Below are positions 8,244-17,504 of a DNA stretch of 40,019 nt, piece by piece. How positions within the stretch are numbered: the stretch's first letter is position 1; every line of letters starts with the position of its first letter. The stretch lies in assembly GCA_022446985.1 (NCBI GenBank), contig JAKVBD010000045.1, positions 1-40,019 of the forward strand, written 5' to 3'. This DNA comes from Lentisphaerales bacterium (GTDB taxonomy: Bacteria; Verrucomicrobiota; Lentisphaeria; Lentisphaerales; Lentisphaeraceae). Below the pieces are notes generated by a model that saw only the letters and a program-made list of their open reading frames with translations, did no database searches and was not told the DNA's origin. Made by a program: the position numbers and the translations under genes.

Positions 8244-9097
8244 TGAGTTGGGACAGTCGTATAGGAACGCTCCATGACTCCCGAACCAAAGGTCTTGTAC
8301 AGATCGAGCTTCTTCAAATGCACATAACCGATATGGCAACCGCAGTGCGAGTTTTCACAGCCTGTTTTCATTGAGAGTTCTACAAGTGGCTTCTCGTAAA
8401 TATTACCAAGTGGCGTTTTGATAAAGTGGCAACGGTAAACCTGACCGTTTCCATCAATACTGAAGGATGTTTCTCCGGCAAAACAGGCTTCTCCGAAAGA
8501 TGCATGATAAGTGTTATTAAAATTAAAAAGAGGGTCGATGTTTTTGAGAAGTGCGATGTCTTCTTGAGAATAATAATCTTTTATGCGCTTGTAAGCATTG
8601 ACCCACAGGTACTTATCGTCTGGCAGAGCCTCCCGCAGAGACTTAATATTTTGAAAGTCTTCTTTAAGGCCGACCGTTCCGACACTGTAATTAACCCCCA
8701 TTTTATCCAGGGTAGCAGTACGCTTTAAAAATTGTTTCTGACTGACTTGTGAGGGGTGAAATGTTGACCAGAAAGCCAGACTTTCTTTATTGGCATTTTC
8801 CGCCCATTTCAAAGTTGCAGACAAATTGGTCTGAATAGCTACCTTTTTGACATTTTCAAAGTGACTTAATTCGGTCAGAGCACGTTGATAATAGTCATGG
8901 TGTAAGGCTTCGCCCCAAGGAGTGAACAACAACTCGATCTGTGAGTTCTGGCGGCTCACCCATTCAGTAAATTTCTGCAGTTTTACCCGGTCATCAGCCA
9001 GCTCTTCCGGAGTATTCCTGGTCTTGGCAAACGGACAGTAGTGGCAGTCGTAGTTACAAGATGAGAGAGGTCCCCGGTAAAAAAGCTTGAAATTCAT
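8234..9097 (-). CDS. STM4011-family radical SAM protein
   Basis: 287 residues. CNYDCHYC (Cys14, 18, 21) is the CxxxCxxC site for the SAM-binding 4Fe-4S cluster. The C-terminal part has further cysteines in SPASM-like positions (CFAGETSFSIDGNGQVYRC, then CENSHCGCH), likely holding an auxiliary cluster. It is the last gene of a tight minus-strand operon and overlaps the upstream STM4012-type gene by 4 bases (ATGA). The set matches the conserved Salmonella STM4011-4015 neighbourhood, whose product is not known. A role in modifying a peptide or small molecule is inference from the radical SAM and ATP-grasp neighbours. Confidence 0.85.
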   Translation of the reverse strand: MNFKLFYRGPLSSCNYDCHYCPFAKTRNTPEELADDRVKLQKFTEWVSRQNSQIELLFTPWGEALHHDYYQRALTELSHFENVKKVAIQTNLSATLKWAENANKESLAFWSTFHPSQVSQKQFLKRTATLDKMGVNYSVGTVGLKEDFQNIKSLREALPDDKYLWVNAYKRIKDYYSQEDIALLKNIDPLFNFNNTYHASFGEACFAGETSFSIDGNGQVYRCHFIKTPLGNIYEKPLVELSMKTGCENSHCGCHIGYVHLKKLDLYKTFGSGVMERSYTTVPTHYS

Positions 9098-10407
9098 GTG
9101 AGAACAGTCTCACCGATTTTAGTCTTTATATCTGCTGAGTAAAGCCATGGACCAATGACGTCAGAAGCATCTAAACCTTCCTGATTGCGGGTAATTTTAT
9201 CTCTTGTTCTATTTACAAGATTTAAGTCATCAAGCTCGGTGATCTGAGGGAAATCTATTTTGACTTCAATGCCGTAGATTTCTTGATAACGCTTGAAGGA
9301 TAATCCGTCTATATGAAGAAGTGATTTTATAATGAAGCGTCTTTTGTGTTCATCTTCACTTAATTCAATGCCGTATTGAGCACTGTTTAGCGTTTCGGAG
9401 TTCTGTTGAATGTAGTTGGAGATAATGCTTTTAACATTACTCTTTCCCACTGCATATTCGGAACTGTAGTGAATATCTTTTGTATAAGATCTGGCTCCGG
9501 CTCCCAAGCCGATCATCCCATCTTCCTGACATGAATATTCCGGAAAAACATTTGAAGAATTTCTAGCTTTGCGAAACAGCCTTTTGGATATTTGCCGGTA
9601 ACCGAGATTTATAAGAAACTCCTGAGCAAATTTGTAAAGTTTGAACCTGTCATCGTCGTGTTGCTCATTTCTTTTTCCGAGGCCGGTCAAAGGACGAACG
9701 TAAAGAGGGTACAGGTACAACTCTTCCGGTTGCAGGGCGCTTATCTCCCTGAGAGTATGTTGCCATGAAGCCAGACTTTGACCTTTTATGCCGTAAATGA
9801 GGTCTAAATTTAAAGTATAAAAGTTTTCATCTTGAATCATCTTAATGGCTTCGACTACATCTTGTAATTTTTGTGGACGGCCCAGATTACGCAATTCAGA
9901 ATCAGTTAATGATTGTACCCCCATGCTTATACGGCTGACTCCCATCTGTTTGAGCATCGAAAGCTTGGCCTTGGTTAAAGTCGCCGGTGAAACTTCAAAA
10001 GAGAAAGGTAGTTCTTTGGGGGAGTCAGTAAGCAATAAGTTTAAAATCTCAGAGAACTTCTCCAATTGCTGTTGATTAAGAAAACTTGGTGTCCCCCCAC
10101 CCACGGCAATGCGCGAAAAACTGGGGTTTAATATTTCATGTACCTGGCGAGTTTGCAGCTCAAGTTGATTGAGGTATTGATCAACCATGTCTTGTTCCGG
10201 CTGGGAGACGGTAAACAGGTTACAAAAGCCGCAGCGCATTTCGCAAAAAGGCAGATGATAATATAAAAAAAGTGAATCGCGCCGTTCATCCTGCCATAAA
10301 TTTTGAAGACTTACAGGGGCTTCAAACGGTCTGTAAGCCAGTTTATGTGGGTAAGAATAAGCATATGAATGATACATCCCTTGCGCCAGCATTTCCTGTA
10401 AACTCAT
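9094..10407 (-). CDS. STM4012-family radical SAM protein (HemN-like)
   Basis: 437 residues of HemN-like layout. YYHLPFCEMRCGFCNLF holds the CxxxCxxC cluster motif near residue 55, followed by GGGTPSFL and VSRISMGVQSL, which are typical of the HemN/coproporphyrinogen dehydrogenase superfamily. The C-terminal winged region fits HemN_C. Neighbours tie it to the STM4011-4015 set rather than haem synthesis. It overlaps genes on both sides by 4 bases, so translation is probably coupled. Confidence 0.85.
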   Translation of the reverse strand: MSLQEMLAQGMYHSYAYSYPHKLAYRPFEAPVSLQNLWQDERRDSLFLYYHLPFCEMRCGFCNLFTVSQPEQDMVDQYLNQLELQTRQVHEILNPSFSRIAVGGGTPSFLNQQQLEKFSEILNLLLTDSPKELPFSFEVSPATLTKAKLSMLKQMGVSRISMGVQSLTDSELRNLGRPQKLQDVVEAIKMIQDENFYTLNLDLIYGIKGQSLASWQHTLREISALQPEELYLYPLYVRPLTGLGKRNEQHDDDRFKLYKFAQEFLINLGYRQISKRLFRKARNSSNVFPEYSCQEDGMIGLGAGARSYTKDIHYSSEYAVGKSNVKSIISNYIQQNSETLNSAQYGIELSEDEHKRRFIIKSLLHIDGLSFKRYQEIYGIEVKIDFPQITELDDLNLVNRTRDKITRNQEGLDASDVIGPWLYSADIKTKIGETVLT

Positions 10408-11201
10408 TTGTTATCTCCGATAAAAAATTCTTTGTAAGGGACTGTCCACACATGTTCGTTTGAAAGCCTGTGTCCAGTGAAACCATCCTCTCCATAAGTA
10501 GTGCCGTGATCGGAGGTAAAAATACTGAACCAATTTCCATGCGATTTAAGAGCTGACTCCAATAAAGGGAGCTGTGAATCGATATACACCAAAGCTGCTG
10601 CATGACTTTCTTTGGAGTCTTTTAAGTCCGGGTTCAGATAGATGTTATTGGGCTGATGCAGTGCAGAGAGGTTGATAAAGAGAAACATCGGAGTGTCTCG
10701 AGAATTGTTGATAATCTCGGCTGCCAAATTGAATTGGTTTTGGGGAGACTCTTTACAGGTAACTCCCAAAGAGTTATTCCAGTAACTTTCATCAAACATA
10801 TTCGGGATGACACTGCTCAGTCCATTATTTTTCTTAAAGAAGCCGACGCCGCCAATACACACAGTCTTGAAGCCAAGCTGAGCAAAACCTTTGATTATGT
10901 TTTCCTCTTCAAATAAAAGAGTATTCTGGTCGCTGGTAGCACTACCTTCAAAAGCACAGGCAAAAAGCCTGGGGTGTAAACCGGGAGTGGCCGGAGTGGG
11001 CAGAAAGCCGGCAAAAAAGGCTTGATGTGAAGCATAAGTAAAACTTCCCGGGCTATGCCTTTTTTGCCAATTGCTGTTAAATAAACGCGATAGGTTGGGA
11101 GTTCGCCCTGATTTACAGAGTTCGTCAGCAACATCAAAGCGAAGCGTATCAAAAGTCATAAAGAGTACGTTGTGGCTCTTGACCACTTGATTCATATCCA
11201 C
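10404..11201 (-). CDS. STM4013/SEN3800-family hydrolase (alkaline phosphatase superfamily)
   Basis: 265 residues. The N-terminal VLFMTFDTLRFDVADEL carries the first metal-binding Asp and nucleophile region of the sulfatase/phosphatase fold. The C-terminal FSIFTSDHGTTYGEDGFTGH supplies the second metal cluster (Asp-His, then His). It has no signal peptide, unlike most sulfatases, which agrees with a cytoplasmic pathway. The start overlaps the end of the HAD gene by 10 bases. Confidence 0.82.
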   Translation of the reverse strand: MDMNQVVKSHNVLFMTFDTLRFDVADELCKSGRTPNLSRLFNSNWQKRHSPGSFTYASHQAFFAGFLPTPATPGLHPRLFACAFEGSATSDQNTLLFEEENIIKGFAQLGFKTVCIGGVGFFKKNNGLSSVIPNMFDESYWNNSLGVTCKESPQNQFNLAAEIINNSRDTPMFLFINLSALHQPNNIYLNPDLKDSKESHAAALVYIDSQLPLLESALKSHGNWFSIFTSDHGTTYGEDGFTGHRLSNEHVWTVPYKEFFIGDNK

Positions 11202-11836
11202 GAATAGATCTCCTCTAAGTTATTGATGACGGCATCGGGCTTCATTTGTCCATTAGGATAAATCCTGTTTTTAGATAGCCAAACAGTTTTAAAGCCAAGT
11301 TTGGCAGCAGGATAAATGTCGTGTTCAGCAGAGTCGCCGATAATAACTGACCGGTTTACGTCGACGGCAGTTTTTTCTAAAACATACTGCCAGAATGCAG
11401 GTTCTGATTTATCATGAGTGACTTCCTCGGAGATGAATAGATCTTTGAAGTATTGATTTAGTCTGGCTTTCTTAAGTTTGGTCATTTGATTGGTAATGGA
11501 GCCATTACTTACAAGATAAAGATCAAAACCTTCTTGTAGCTTCTTAAGAAGCTTTTCTGTCGTTGCCTCAAAGTAATCAAAGCTTCTCATAAAATGATAA
11601 AACTCGCTGAGAAATAGGTCTACTTTGCTATTAATAAGCCCTTCTTTAGAAAGTTCTTCTGCAAACTGTTGCCGGCATTTATAACCCCAAGCGTCGATCC
11701 ATAAAAATTTTTGGCATTGTTCTTTATTTGAATACTTGCTGGCAGCAAAAGACTGCACAGCTTTTTGCCTGTCTATCAAAGTATTATCAAGGTCAAAGAA
11801 GATGTTTTCAGATAAGGTGGGCAATTTGTGACTCAT
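11192..11836 (-). CDS. HAD-superfamily phosphatase in the STM401x operon
   Basis: About 214 residues with all HAD motifs: I FFDLDNTLID (nucleophile and acid Asp), II LYLVSNGS, III Lys in the THDKSEP region, IV IIGDSAEHDIYPAAKLG. A cap domain of helices lies between I and II. ATG at 11836 (MSHKLPTLSEN) is preferred to an upstream ATG at 11887 because AGGG precedes it and the upstream extension lies wholly inside the ATP-grasp gene. Overlap with that gene is 29 bases. This gene is not part of the usual five-gene set as I know it, so it may supply a lineage-specific dephosphorylation step. Confidence 0.8.
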   Translation of the reverse strand: MSHKLPTLSENIFFDLDNTLIDRQKAVQSFAASKYSNKEQCQKFLWIDAWGYKCRQQFAEELSKEGLINSKVDLFLSEFYHFMRSFDYFEATTEKLLKKLQEGFDLYLVSNGSITNQMTKLKKARLNQYFKDLFISEEVTHDKSEPAFWQYVLEKTAVDVNRSVIIGDSAEHDIYPAAKLGFKTVWLSKNRIYPNGQMKPDAVINNLEEIYSWI

Positions 11837-12887
11837 AAGTATTTTTCCCTTCAAAAAGTGCCCCCGGAATGAGGTCTCCAAAGGCATTGCATTCTATGAT
11901 GTAGGGTTTGTGCTTTCGTGAGATTACCAGGTCTAATCCGAGGTAGTGAGTTTCAGTGAATAATGCAGCCGCCTTTTCACTTTCCTTGATGATCTGTCGC
12001 CAGTCTTCTTTACCAATCTGATCTTTAAGTTTCTGTAAGTCACCACGTTCGTTCCCCAGATGTAAATTTGTCAGGTAGCTTTTACCGGCCCGCACGACAA
12101 TATGCTGAGCCTGGCCCTGAACCAGATGTATTCTCAAATCAACTGACCGGTTATTCTGCGAGAACTTTGGAATCCATTGCTCATAAAAAAGATTGTGCTG
12201 CGCCATAGACTCAATTATGGCCTCTATATCTGACTGCTTTTCATAACGGTGAACTTTGAGTGAATTATACAGCAGTGTTTGGCTGCCTTCTTTGATGAGT
12301 TCAATCGCTGCGGTTAATTCACGCCTTTTTCCGGATTTCCTGTAGGCCATAACACCGGAGGCTGAAGAACTGTGCGAGGGCTTGATAAAATAATGACCAT
12401 TTGATCCGTTCATATGTTTATGGAAATCGTCCAGTGAATATATCCGGCCCATAATTTTTGGAGTATTTATGCCTTGTTTACTTAAGAATGACTGACACTC
12501 ATACTTGTTGAAAAAGAGCTTAATGTCAGCGGGCGAATTAAGGAAATGAACAGGCTTCTCTTTCGCATCTGCAGCCAAGCCATCGAGAAATAGACAAAAC
12601 CCCTTGTACCAGTGAACCTGATTGGCGATAAGACCTTTATTAAATTCCTCTGAAAATTTCTTTCCCAATCCCAGAGAAATAATTTTCTGCTCAACCAGAT
12701 GATTTTCACCGGGTGATTCAATCTTGACAAAACATGATTGTTCAATGACCGTTAACCATTTGGTTTTATCAGACAAAAGCTCTTCATAAGAGAGCAGGGT
12801 AATGTCTTCGACTCCATTCTTTGTCAGGGCCGAAAGGTAAGAGACAACTCTACGATTTTCAGGGTTGCCAATAATGATGAATCTCAC
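11808..12887 (-). CDS. STM4014-family ATP-grasp protein
   Basis: 359 residues. The N-terminus MRFIIIGNPENRRVVSYL is the opening seen in STM4014 proteins. The middle and C-terminal parts are ATP-grasp/RimK-like: FIKPSHSSSASGVMAYRK (ATP-binding loop), FYEQWIPKFSQNNRSVDLRIHLVQG, and GLDLVISRKHKPYIIECNAFGDLIPG with the metal-binding ECNAFGD. ATP-grasp enzymes join a carboxylate to an amine or thiol, so peptide-bond-like ligation is plausible. It follows the STM4015-type gene after 6 bases. Confidence 0.82.
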   Translation of the reverse strand: MRFIIIGNPENRRVVSYLSALTKNGVEDITLLSYEELLSDKTKWLTVIEQSCFVKIESPGENHLVEQKIISLGLGKKFSEEFNKGLIANQVHWYKGFCLFLDGLAADAKEKPVHFLNSPADIKLFFNKYECQSFLSKQGINTPKIMGRIYSLDDFHKHMNGSNGHYFIKPSHSSSASGVMAYRKSGKRRELTAAIELIKEGSQTLLYNSLKVHRYEKQSDIEAIIESMAQHNLFYEQWIPKFSQNNRSVDLRIHLVQGQAQHIVVRAGKSYLTNLHLGNERGDLQKLKDQIGKEDWRQIIKESEKAAALFTETHYLGLDLVISRKHKPYIIECNAFGDLIPGALFEGKNTYESQIAHLI

Positions 12888-12893
12888 TAAGTG

Positions 12894-13820
12894 TTATTCT
12901 CCAACAGAGATATAGCGATACACTTCGCCGTCGTAAACATCATCTTCCTGTTGATCACTTACATTGACGTTGTACGGGAGTTTAGTGAGCTGTGCAACAA
13001 CTGCATCGCTGATAAAGTGGTGCTCGAGATTGAGAAATTTTAGGTTCAGCAATGCCGAAGACTCTAAAATTACCTTAGCGCTTTCGTCGGACATAGTGCC
13101 CAAAGAAAGGTCTAAAGATTCCAGTCCATTTATAACAGGAGAATTACAGACGAGAGGCGTCAACTGGTCAATAATTTCAGAATTTCTGAGTCCGAGATAT
13201 TTTAGTTTTCCATCCTCAAAATTCTTAAGGACTTTTTGGACGTCTTCCGGACCGCCATCAAAGCCATAACTGTGCTCTCCTAGCCAAAGCTCTAAGTGCT
13301 CTAAATTTGGCAGGTAGCTTATGGCAATATCGTTTAAAACCTCTGCACTCAAGCCGCCGGTTTCAATGATGAGTGTTAGTAAGTTGCTATGTCTTATGTC
13401 GCTGATTCTAAGACCGGTGCCACCACGAACATGGAATGTAGTCAATTGTGGAAAGGCCAACAGGAGAACGCCTAAATCAGATTGCTCAATCCAGGAAATT
13501 TCCTGTTCTTCGCCGACGATGTCGCCAACCATTAGGCCTTTCAGATTAGGAAGTTTATCTTTGTTTTCTACAAGAATCTTAACCAGTTCAGAAGAGTCCG
13601 GCTCACTTTCCGGTGCCCATAGGCCAATGACCAGTGTGTCAACCTTTTCAACATTCGGCTGTGTAAAAAATTCTTTAAGCTTATCGGTGAATTCGACACC
13701 TTCATCGTATTCATCCCAGTCAATACCGACTTTAATTGCACACTCATAAGAGAGCAGTGTACCAGCCTTAAATTCTTGAACTTTTTTCCCGTTAAAATCA
13801 CTAAGATTATCGTGGATCAT
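12894..13820 (-). CDS. STM4015-family leucine-rich-repeat-like protein
   Basis: 308 residues, first gene of the operon. It has irregular LRR-like strands: LPNLKGLMVGDIVGEEQEISWIEQSD, FPQLTTFHVRGGTGL, LTLIIETGGL, LPNLEHLELWLG, LKYLGLRNSEI, LESLDLSLG and LKFLNLEHH. The EISWI.QSD and IETGGLS segments are hallmarks of this family. No enzyme motif is visible. It probably acts as a binding or scaffold partner of the operon enzymes. Confidence 0.82.
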   Translation of the reverse strand: MIHDNLSDFNGKKVQEFKAGTLLSYECAIKVGIDWDEYDEGVEFTDKLKEFFTQPNVEKVDTLVIGLWAPESEPDSSELVKILVENKDKLPNLKGLMVGDIVGEEQEISWIEQSDLGVLLLAFPQLTTFHVRGGTGLRISDIRHSNLLTLIIETGGLSAEVLNDIAISYLPNLEHLELWLGEHSYGFDGGPEDVQKVLKNFEDGKLKYLGLRNSEIIDQLTPLVCNSPVINGLESLDLSLGTMSDESAKVILESSALLNLKFLNLEHHFISDAVVAQLTKLPYNVNVSDQQEDDVYDGEVYRYISVGE

Positions 13821-13958
13821 ATGTTGCCTCTTGCATGTTTCCCTGTTAGATAAATTTTATACTACAGTTTGGTTGGGGAATTGAAAATTCATACAGCTGA
13901 ATATTTCTGATGAAAGATCGTGGAAAGAATGGTTTATATTGAAGATTTTACCGAGAGG

Positions 13959-15398
13959 TTATTGCTTAACAGCAACATCCCCGTTACTCATCAGAAATAA
14001 AGCTATAAAAGTCATGGCTCCATTGATCAGTAGGATTTCGAAAGTAAGCTGTGTCCCGAAAAGGCTCACAGAGTTTTCTTTAATAATGTAAGCGACAATC
14101 GGCGATAAGATGGCAATCACCGGAACGAAGAGGTCGGAGACTTTTTTCTTGGTGAAGAGACCAAAAGCATACATGCCGAGGAGAGGTCCGTAGGTGAAAC
14201 CTGCAGCTGTAAACAACAAGAAAATTAAACCACGGTTATTGAGAATTCCAAAAATCAAAATGACCACAAAAAGAATAATGCTAAAGGCAATGTGAGTTTT
14301 TTTTCGCAAGGAAATCTGTTGAGCCATTGATCGTTTTTCGATATCCAAAAAGTCGACACAGAAAGACGTCGTTAAAGAGGTGAGGGCAGAGTCTGCACTG
14401 GAATAAGCTGCTGCGATAACCCCTAAGAGAAACATGATATAGAAAAAAGCAGGCGCTTGCTGAGCCACAGCGCCAAAGAGTTCTTCGCCACTGGCAGTTA
14501 TGCCATTTTGTTGAGCATAGACTGTGAGTAAACCTCCGAGAATCAAAAAGAGTAAATTGACGATGAAGAAGATGATACTGAGGGAAAACATATTCTTATT
14601 GGCATCTTTCAAACTGCGACAGGTTAGATTCTTTTGCATCATATCCTGATCAAGGCCATTCATAACCAGAGTAATGAACATGCCGGTAAGAAAGCTTCTG
14701 AAGAATTGACGGCCATCGTTAGCTTCCCAAAAGAAGACTTGTGAAAGGTTCTTCTCAGATAACTGACTGAAAGCCGCTCCGAAACCATTGAATTGTCCTG
14801 AAAGCCAGAAGAGAAAAACCAGCATACCTGCCAGCAGGAAGAAGGTCTGCAGTGTATCTGTCCAGATAACTGTTTTTATGCCGCCATTCCTGGTGTAGAG
14901 CCAGACGAGAAGAATGGTGATGGCTGCGGTAACGGCAAAAGGAATTCCCAAAGGATCAAAGACCAGCGGTTGCAAAACCAGTGCCACCAGATAAAGCCTC
15001 AAGGATGCACCGATGATGCGCGACATAAGGAAGAAAAAGGAGCCGGTTTTTTGCGATCGCTTGCCGTATCGACTTCTCAGATAAGAATAAATCGAAGTCA
15101 GGTTCATTTTGTAGTAAAGTGGCAGTAAAACCCACATGATTAACCAGTAACCAACGACATTTCCCATGACCATCTGCAAGTATGAGAAGCTCTTGCTCTC
15201 AACGGCTCCGGGAACAGAAATAAAAGTAAGGCCGGATAGCGAAACACCCACCATTCCAAAGGCAACCAGGTACCATGGTGCTTCTTTGTTAGCTTTAAAA
15301 AAGGCCTGGTTATCTTCCTTTTTGGCCGTCAGTTTACTGATGCCGATTAAGACGACAAAGTAGAGTGCAATAAGAAGAATGGTGAAGTAAGGCGACAT
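13959..15398 (-). CDS. Sodium:solute symporter (SSS family)
   Basis: 479 residues with about 13 hydrophobic helices and the SSS pattern: an N-terminal helix, then FGMVGVSLSGLTFISVPGAVESKSF, GYWLIMWVLLPLYYKMNLTSIYSYLRSRYG and AYSSADSALTSLTTSFCVDFLD (the last a strong family signature). Its ATG follows directly on the TAA of the upstream nucleotidyltransferase/kinase gene, so the two are probably co-translated. That pairing suggests import of an amino sugar or cell-wall sugar that the fusion enzyme then activates. The substrate is inference. Confidence 0.87.
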   Translation of the reverse strand: MSPYFTILLIALYFVVLIGISKLTAKKEDNQAFFKANKEAPWYLVAFGMVGVSLSGLTFISVPGAVESKSFSYLQMVMGNVVGYWLIMWVLLPLYYKMNLTSIYSYLRSRYGKRSQKTGSFFFLMSRIIGASLRLYLVALVLQPLVFDPLGIPFAVTAAITILLVWLYTRNGGIKTVIWTDTLQTFFLLAGMLVFLFWLSGQFNGFGAAFSQLSEKNLSQVFFWEANDGRQFFRSFLTGMFITLVMNGLDQDMMQKNLTCRSLKDANKNMFSLSIIFFIVNLLFLILGGLLTVYAQQNGITASGEELFGAVAQQAPAFFYIMFLLGVIAAAYSSADSALTSLTTSFCVDFLDIEKRSMAQQISLRKKTHIAFSIILFVVILIFGILNNRGLIFLLFTAAGFTYGPLLGMYAFGLFTKKKVSDLFVPVIAILSPIVAYIIKENSVSLFGTQLTFEILLINGAMTFIALFLMSNGDVAVKQ

Positions 15399-17231
15399 TT
15401 ACACGCAGTCCTTAATTCTTTGAACAAGTCTATGTATCTCCGGGAATTCTGTTTTGTACAGTTCAACTTCCTCTTTGAGAAAAGCTATGGCTGGCTTGGC
15501 GTGGTGAATAAAGTCGCTTTTACCGCGTATCAGTGAAATGAAACCGTAAGCGCCGAGAGCTTGCATATGACGTTGCATTCCACAGAAAGTATAGGCTTGT
15601 TGACACTCCTCAGCAGTCATCGAAAACCTTTTACTCAGTCGACTAAGATAATCTTCTTCAAAAGGTTTCCTAAAGGTTTCAGTGAAGCCAGTATAGGGAT
15701 CTTTTAAGAATGACGCCAGATCATAAAATGGCGTACCCCAATGAGCTCCCTGAAAGTCGATAAACCAGGGTTTGCCAACTTTAATCATGATGTTTTCTGA
15801 TTGAAAGTCGCGATGCATTATTGCCTTTGGGTAGCCGTTAACAGTCTTTGCCAGCTTGTAAAATTCTGCTTTGACAGCAGTAAAATCTTTTTCTATACCA
15901 CAGACTCTCTGAACAAATCTCTCCAGGAAGTAAGAAGTCTCCCAAAGCAGGACATCCAGATTAAAGTTTTTATCTTTGATCATCGGGCAAAGTGCAGGAT
16001 CGGTAGATTGGAACTTTTCGAGTTCGTTTAAAATTTTCGCAATGAATTCCTGTTCTTCTGTGATAGTGGCAGATTCACGCCAGAGGCGGAAAGTCGTGTC
16101 TCCCAGATCTTCAAGAGTAACTGTTCTAAGTAATGGTTTGTGATCAAAAACCTTTGGAACACTGACGCCATTATTGACGAAGGCATTGGTTAACTCTATC
16201 TGTCTGGGAATGTTTTCTTCAAAGGCAGAATAGTGTAAAATAACACGGTCATTTTCGCGCGTGTAGATTCTATCTGATCCACCATTGCCAATCTTATTTA
16301 AAGACTTTTTTGAGGCTGCTCCTTCTGGCCATTCGATCTCTTTAATAAATCCCGGTCCGACGATACAGTTAGTTAATTTTGAACCTGATGGAATTTCTGA
16401 ATTTGGCAGGATAATAACATTATTCAGCTCAGTTTGAGCACTAATATTTGTATTGGATTCAATAATTACTGTATTGTTCAGTTGGCAGTCATAAGGGATT
16501 CTTAGGGGCTCGCGATAGAAGCGAGCGGCGCCATTCAGGGCATCGATTGATGCCTGGGCAAAACTTTCAGGTGTTCCCAAATCTAGCCAGTAATTATCTG
16601 CACCAATATCGTATACGCCAACCTTACCGGTCTTCTCGGCAGCATCGACCCAGAAAGGTACGACGTGTGATTCGCCTTCTGGAAGCCAGTCGAGAAATTC
16701 AGGTTCATAGACTGCTGCACAGGCATATCCAAGCCACTGATCGACACGTGGATCGGAGCAGGTTTTATCGATACAAATAAGCTTATTGTCTTTTGAGGCT
16801 CCAACGCGCCTTTCATGTTTCCTGTCCTGAACAGCAAGTGTCACCAGATTTCCCGATTGACGGTGGAAGTCGATAAGTCCCTGCCAGTCGAGATCCATAA
16901 GGACATCGCCATTCGCCAAAATGAAAGTCTTTTGAGAAAGTAGACCAGCGGCATTCTTTAATGCTCCCCCAGTACCGAGAATTTCTTCTTCGTGAAATAG
17001 TTGAATCTTATTTTTAAAGATAACTGACTCAGCCCAATTATTGACAGTCTCTGGAAGGTAATGGGTATTTATACCAATTTGATCAACTTGAAGTTGCTGA
17101 CTGATTTGCTCAATAATGCGTTGCATAAGAGGCACACCACAAATTGGTAGAAGGGGTTTTGGAGTATTTTCGGTTAACGGGCGCAGCCTGGTACCTAAAC
17201 CAGCGGCAGGAATAAATAAGTTGATCGACAT
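15399..17231 (-). CDS. Sugar nucleotidyltransferase / APH-type sugar kinase fusion (MurU-AmgK type)
   Basis: 610 residues in two enzymes. Residues 1-240 are a sugar-1-phosphate nucleotidyltransferase: AAGLGTRLRPLTENTPKPLL, then FILANGDVLMDLDW, NYWLDLGTPES. Residues 245-310 look like a short hexapeptide-type strand region (NTVIIESNTNIS). Residues 310-610 are an aminoglycoside-phosphotransferase-like kinase with AIMHRDFQSENIMI (catalytic Asp) and WFIDFQGAHWGTPFYDLAS (metal Asp). In Pseudomonas, separate AmgK and MurU kinases/transferases recycle MurNAc to UDP-MurNAc; here both activities are in one chain. Coupling to the SSS transporter supports sugar salvage. The exact sugar is not proven. Confidence 0.83.
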   Translation of the reverse strand: MSINLFIPAAGLGTRLRPLTENTPKPLLPICGVPLMQRIIEQISQQLQVDQIGINTHYLPETVNNWAESVIFKNKIQLFHEEEILGTGGALKNAAGLLSQKTFILANGDVLMDLDWQGLIDFHRQSGNLVTLAVQDRKHERRVGASKDNKLICIDKTCSDPRVDQWLGYACAAVYEPEFLDWLPEGESHVVPFWVDAAEKTGKVGVYDIGADNYWLDLGTPESFAQASIDALNGAARFYREPLRIPYDCQLNNTVIIESNTNISAQTELNNVIILPNSEIPSGSKLTNCIVGPGFIKEIEWPEGAASKKSLNKIGNGGSDRIYTRENDRVILHYSAFEENIPRQIELTNAFVNNGVSVPKVFDHKPLLRTVTLEDLGDTTFRLWRESATITEEQEFIAKILNELEKFQSTDPALCPMIKDKNFNLDVLLWETSYFLERFVQRVCGIEKDFTAVKAEFYKLAKTVNGYPKAIMHRDFQSENIMIKVGKPWFIDFQGAHWGTPFYDLASFLKDPYTGFTETFRKPFEEDYLSRLSKRFSMTAEECQQAYTFCGMQRHMQALGAYGFISLIRGKSDFIHHAKPAIAFLKEEVELYKTEFPEIHRLVQRIKDCV

Positions 17232-17283
17232 GTCAGTCCAGGCTTGAGTTTACTTTCCTGAACTATAATAAGGGGTGATTTTT

Positions 17284-17397
17284 ATTCGTCCACGAAAGAC
17301 ACAAAAAGCACCAAAGGAAAGAGTCGATTATTATTCGTCTATGAAATACCCTAAAGGGAAGATTTTTATTTGTCCACGAAATTCACCAAAGGCACTA
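17284..17397 (+). repeat. Three GTCCACGAAA-type direct repeats downstream of the GxxExxY gene
   Basis: Three copies start ATTCGTCCACGAAAGACAC (about 17284), ATTCGTCTATGAAATACCC (about 17333) and ATTTGTCCACGAAATTCACC (about 17369), each followed by AAAGG and an AAA-rich stretch. Spacing is about 36-50 bases. A copy in the same orientation lies on the other side of the gene and an inverted one lies between. Confidence 0.7.
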
Positions 17398-17461
17398 AAA
17401 TGGTTTAATATTCTTAGTGAGCTTCTTTCTTCAGCGTCCTTTTTAAAACCCTAGCTCGTCC

Positions 17462-17493
17462 CAATTTTTGGTGCTTTACGAGTTTTTAGTGGA
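17462..17493 (-). repeat. Inverted GTCCACGAAA-type repeat
   Basis: Read on the minus strand: GTCCACTAAAAACTCGTAAA then GCACCAAAAA. It matches the plus-strand repeat at about 17288 (GTCCACGAAAGACAC..AAAGCACCAAA) in most positions, so the block 17284-17493 is bounded by inverted copies. Confidence 0.6.
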
Positions 17494-17504
17494 CCTCTTA
17501 CAAC

